Shown in pieces: positions 61,977 to 64,000 of a stretch of 64,000 nucleotides of DNA. A program made the position numbers and the translations under genes. The stretch's first letter is position 1. Each line of letters opens with the position of its first letter. Location of the stretch: NCBI GenBank assembly GCA_013396915.1, contig VWZL01005158.1, forward strand, positions 192,622 to 256,621, in the 5' to 3' direction. The notes below the pieces were generated by a model, which saw only the letters and a list, made by a program, of their open reading frames with translations, had not been told where the DNA came from and did not search any database. The DNA comes from Stercorarius parasiticus. Its lineage: Eukaryota; Chordata; Aves; Charadriiformes; Stercorariidae.

Positions 61977-64000
61977 ATGTACGCATCTCCCATGTCAGGG
62001 CAGTGACAGGGTGAGGTTGCCCTGATGCAGAGATGCCCAGATAACCAAGTGCCCGTCCGCGGGAGGAATTGAGGCAGCAGAGCTGTGCCCCGTGTGCTGA
62101 GCCAGCCCCTCTTCACCCTACCGGTGGGTTTCTTTCATGTCCCACCTACAACCACCCTCCAGCTCCATCAGCCCCAGCTTCCTGCAGATCTTCAACAAAG
62201 ATTTCGTAAAGCACCTTGCAAAGCAAGTGGGCACTGCTCGTACCCAGAGGGGCCTGATCCGCTCCCTGGCTCTGCACAAGGGTTAAGGAGGTGGTAAATG
62301 GTCCCTCGCTCGCCTGACATCTGACCTCAGCATCAGCAGGGGTGAAGGTAACATGGGTTGTGGTGGCCACTTCTCCCACCCCTGCAGGTGGGACAGGGAA
62401 CGTGCTGCTGTGCCTGCACGGCAGATGCTTCGTGCCAGCCTGGCCCCCAAAACTGCTATGTGCCTTTAGGGATTTCGGTAAATTGTTTTATAATTTTTGG
62501 GCAATAATGATACTAGTTTTCCGGAGAGATTTCAGAGAGTAACTGGCCTGGTTAATCCTGTGGGGCAAGAACCATGTTACAGCTGTTCCACAGCATAAAA
62601 TTAATTTATGAATTACTATTGCTATGAGATGATTAACAAGTTTTTTCTGATCTCCTTTCTTCATACTTAAAAAAGCAATTTTTATATTAATTTTTCAAGG
62701 GACAGTATGTTCCAAACAATATCATTTTTAACAGTGACAAACTCATCTGATACATTAACAGATAAAACATTCTGAAGACAAATATAATTGCTGATTATTC
62801 ACTGATTTTCCAATCAAGGGTTAAAGCCAACACTACTGGTTTTAAGTTGCTGTTGTGCTTGCCTATTAGTTCCCTGTCAGAATCCAGCTTTTTTTTTAGC
62901 TGCTATTTTAGATATTTTAAATTTTATGTATAAAACCCTGAAATTTCACGGTTGTCAAGTGAAGCTGTGCAATTTTTTGCAGGATTTGATCCATATTTGT
63001 CAGAAACAGATACTGCTCAGTGTCTAACAGGCCCCACTGCCAGATAGGTAAGACTTATTGTCCTCAGCTTCCAATGAGAAAAAAAACAACACAAAAACCA
63101 AACCAGAAATGTAGGCACTGAGAGGGTAGAAAAAGTCCGAATTTCTTTAACCTTTCCTTTTTGATTTTTAAAGACTTCCTGAATGGACTGGCAAATGCTT
63201 TTTCCAGCGTTGCGTCCCAGGACGGGCTGGGGAGCGGGAGGTAGGATTTGGTACAGGGAGTTATGAAGTGTGGGGTGTAGTGACGATAGGCAGGTAACAA
63301 CTTCTGGTGGTAATACCAGGGCAGGTAATGGAGGCTAAAACCAGAAGAGGCCTTCTCCGTTTAACCGAAGATCAGTAAGAGGGTTTGGTGCCAGCAGACC
63401 ATCAGGCAGCACCTGATAGATTACCTCTGATTGCTTCACGGGGCTCAGGCGCTGCCTTTTCTCTAAGGTAGCCAAGCGTTAGAAAAGCATTTGGATGTTG
63501 GCTCAGAAACAGACGGATGGGGAGATGACAAGGTTTCTGCTGGTGGAGCTGCAAAAGACGTAGGGAAAGTTGTACAGACTCTGGTGGGAGAGGTGAGAGA
63601 AACCGGCATCGTGCCCTACTCAGAGCTTTCCAAATGTGAGTTTTAGCCGGGATTTTGATGTAAAGTTTTCCTTTCTTTGGGTCGCACGGCTCATATGCTT
63701 TCTGAACGTGTGGTCCAGTGAGTCATGACTTAATGCAGGGCATGAGGTGGTCGGGTCCAGCGGGGTCCCATCCATCCGGACCCTCCTGCTTTCCTGGTCT
63801 GCTCAAGAGCCCCTTTCCCCCATAGCGTTTCCCTCTGGAGAATAGAGATCTAGAAGCTGATTCCTTCTCTGTTTGAAAAAGACATCGTAACTTTCTTTCT
63901 CTTTCACAGCAGGAACCCCTTCCTGTAAATACAAGGCAGCCCTGTCGAAACATCGGTAATAAGATTTTAGCTATTTTCTTTGGACGTTTCACCCCTCGCC
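61977..64000. other. Non-coding DNA at right edge, no gene recognised
   Basis: A CpG-moderate patch near 62.05-62.45 kb follows the CR1, then AT-rich DNA (62.5-63.0 kb). Frames of up to 89 codons show no family pattern. One splice-bounded interval at 62983-63047 is listed in the findings. No gene can be called. Confidence 0.5.
62983..63047 (+). other. Splice-bounded 65-bp interval, exon candidate
   Basis: An excellent acceptor (GTGCAATTTTTTGCAG) precedes it and GATAG followed by GTAAGA, a strong donor, follows. One frame is open up to a TAG that forms the last three bases of the interval. No homology is recognised. It would suit a non-coding or terminal-coding exon if it is real. Confidence 0.22.

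Noticed and set aside
1..64000. CRISPR arrays, operons, integrases, prophage or insertion sequences
   Set aside because: No regularly spaced repeats or prokaryotic gene organisation; the sequence is vertebrate.
1..64000. Endogenous retrovirus or LTR
   Set aside because: No gag, pol or env-like frames and no paired LTR-like sequence were noticed by eye; a RepeatMasker run could still find a solo LTR.

Overview
This looks like nuclear DNA from a bird. The main evidence is CR1 LINE copies whose 3' ends carry the avian-type ATTCTATG tail, plus faint MIR-like and older CR1 remnants, a low overall repeat load, an AT-rich CpG-poor background and one sharp CpG island. There is nothing bacterial or viral: no operons, no ribosome-binding sites, no long open frames. 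The longest frames (about 130-156 codons) show no domain I recognise and look like chance frames in vertebrate intergenic or intronic DNA.

Layout. Positions 1-29.7 kb are AT-rich non-coding DNA holding a degraded CR1 near 7.5 kb, a well-preserved minus-strand CR1 at 14.9-15.6 kb, MIR-like fragments (4.6, 16.4, 22.1 kb), an old CR1 at 27.9 kb and short hairpins and pyrimidine or purine tracts. At 29.8-30.0 kb is the only strong promoter-like feature: a CpG island with two opposed CCAAT boxes about 40 bp apart, a TGACG half-site and an RFX X-box-like palindrome, which suggests a bidirectional or divergent promoter. Positions 30-43 kb hold simple repeats (TG/ATATGC at 30.1 kb, A-tract at 30.5 kb, (GT)n at 38.8 kb, a 16-bp triple tandem at 40.5 kb, a 51-nt purine run at 42.5 kb), an old CR1 tail at 35.9 kb and a homeodomain-motif cluster at 39.4-39.6 kb that resembles an enhancer. 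Positions 43-64 kb hold more CR1 tails (43.3, 51.9, 56.2 kb), a clear plus-strand CR1 at 61.6-62.0 kb, several small CpG-richer patches (53.4, 56.0, 56.6, 57.5 kb) and several short intervals bounded by good splice-site matches.

No protein-coding gene, rRNA, tRNA or known ncRNA could be identified with confidence, and I found no novel multi-gene system. The points most worth following are the CpG-island promoter, the splice-bounded exon candidates (especially 48.6, 57.5, 61.4 and 63.0 kb), and the two homeodomain-type motif clusters. Splice-like pairs arise by chance in 64 kb, so these are leads and not annotations.
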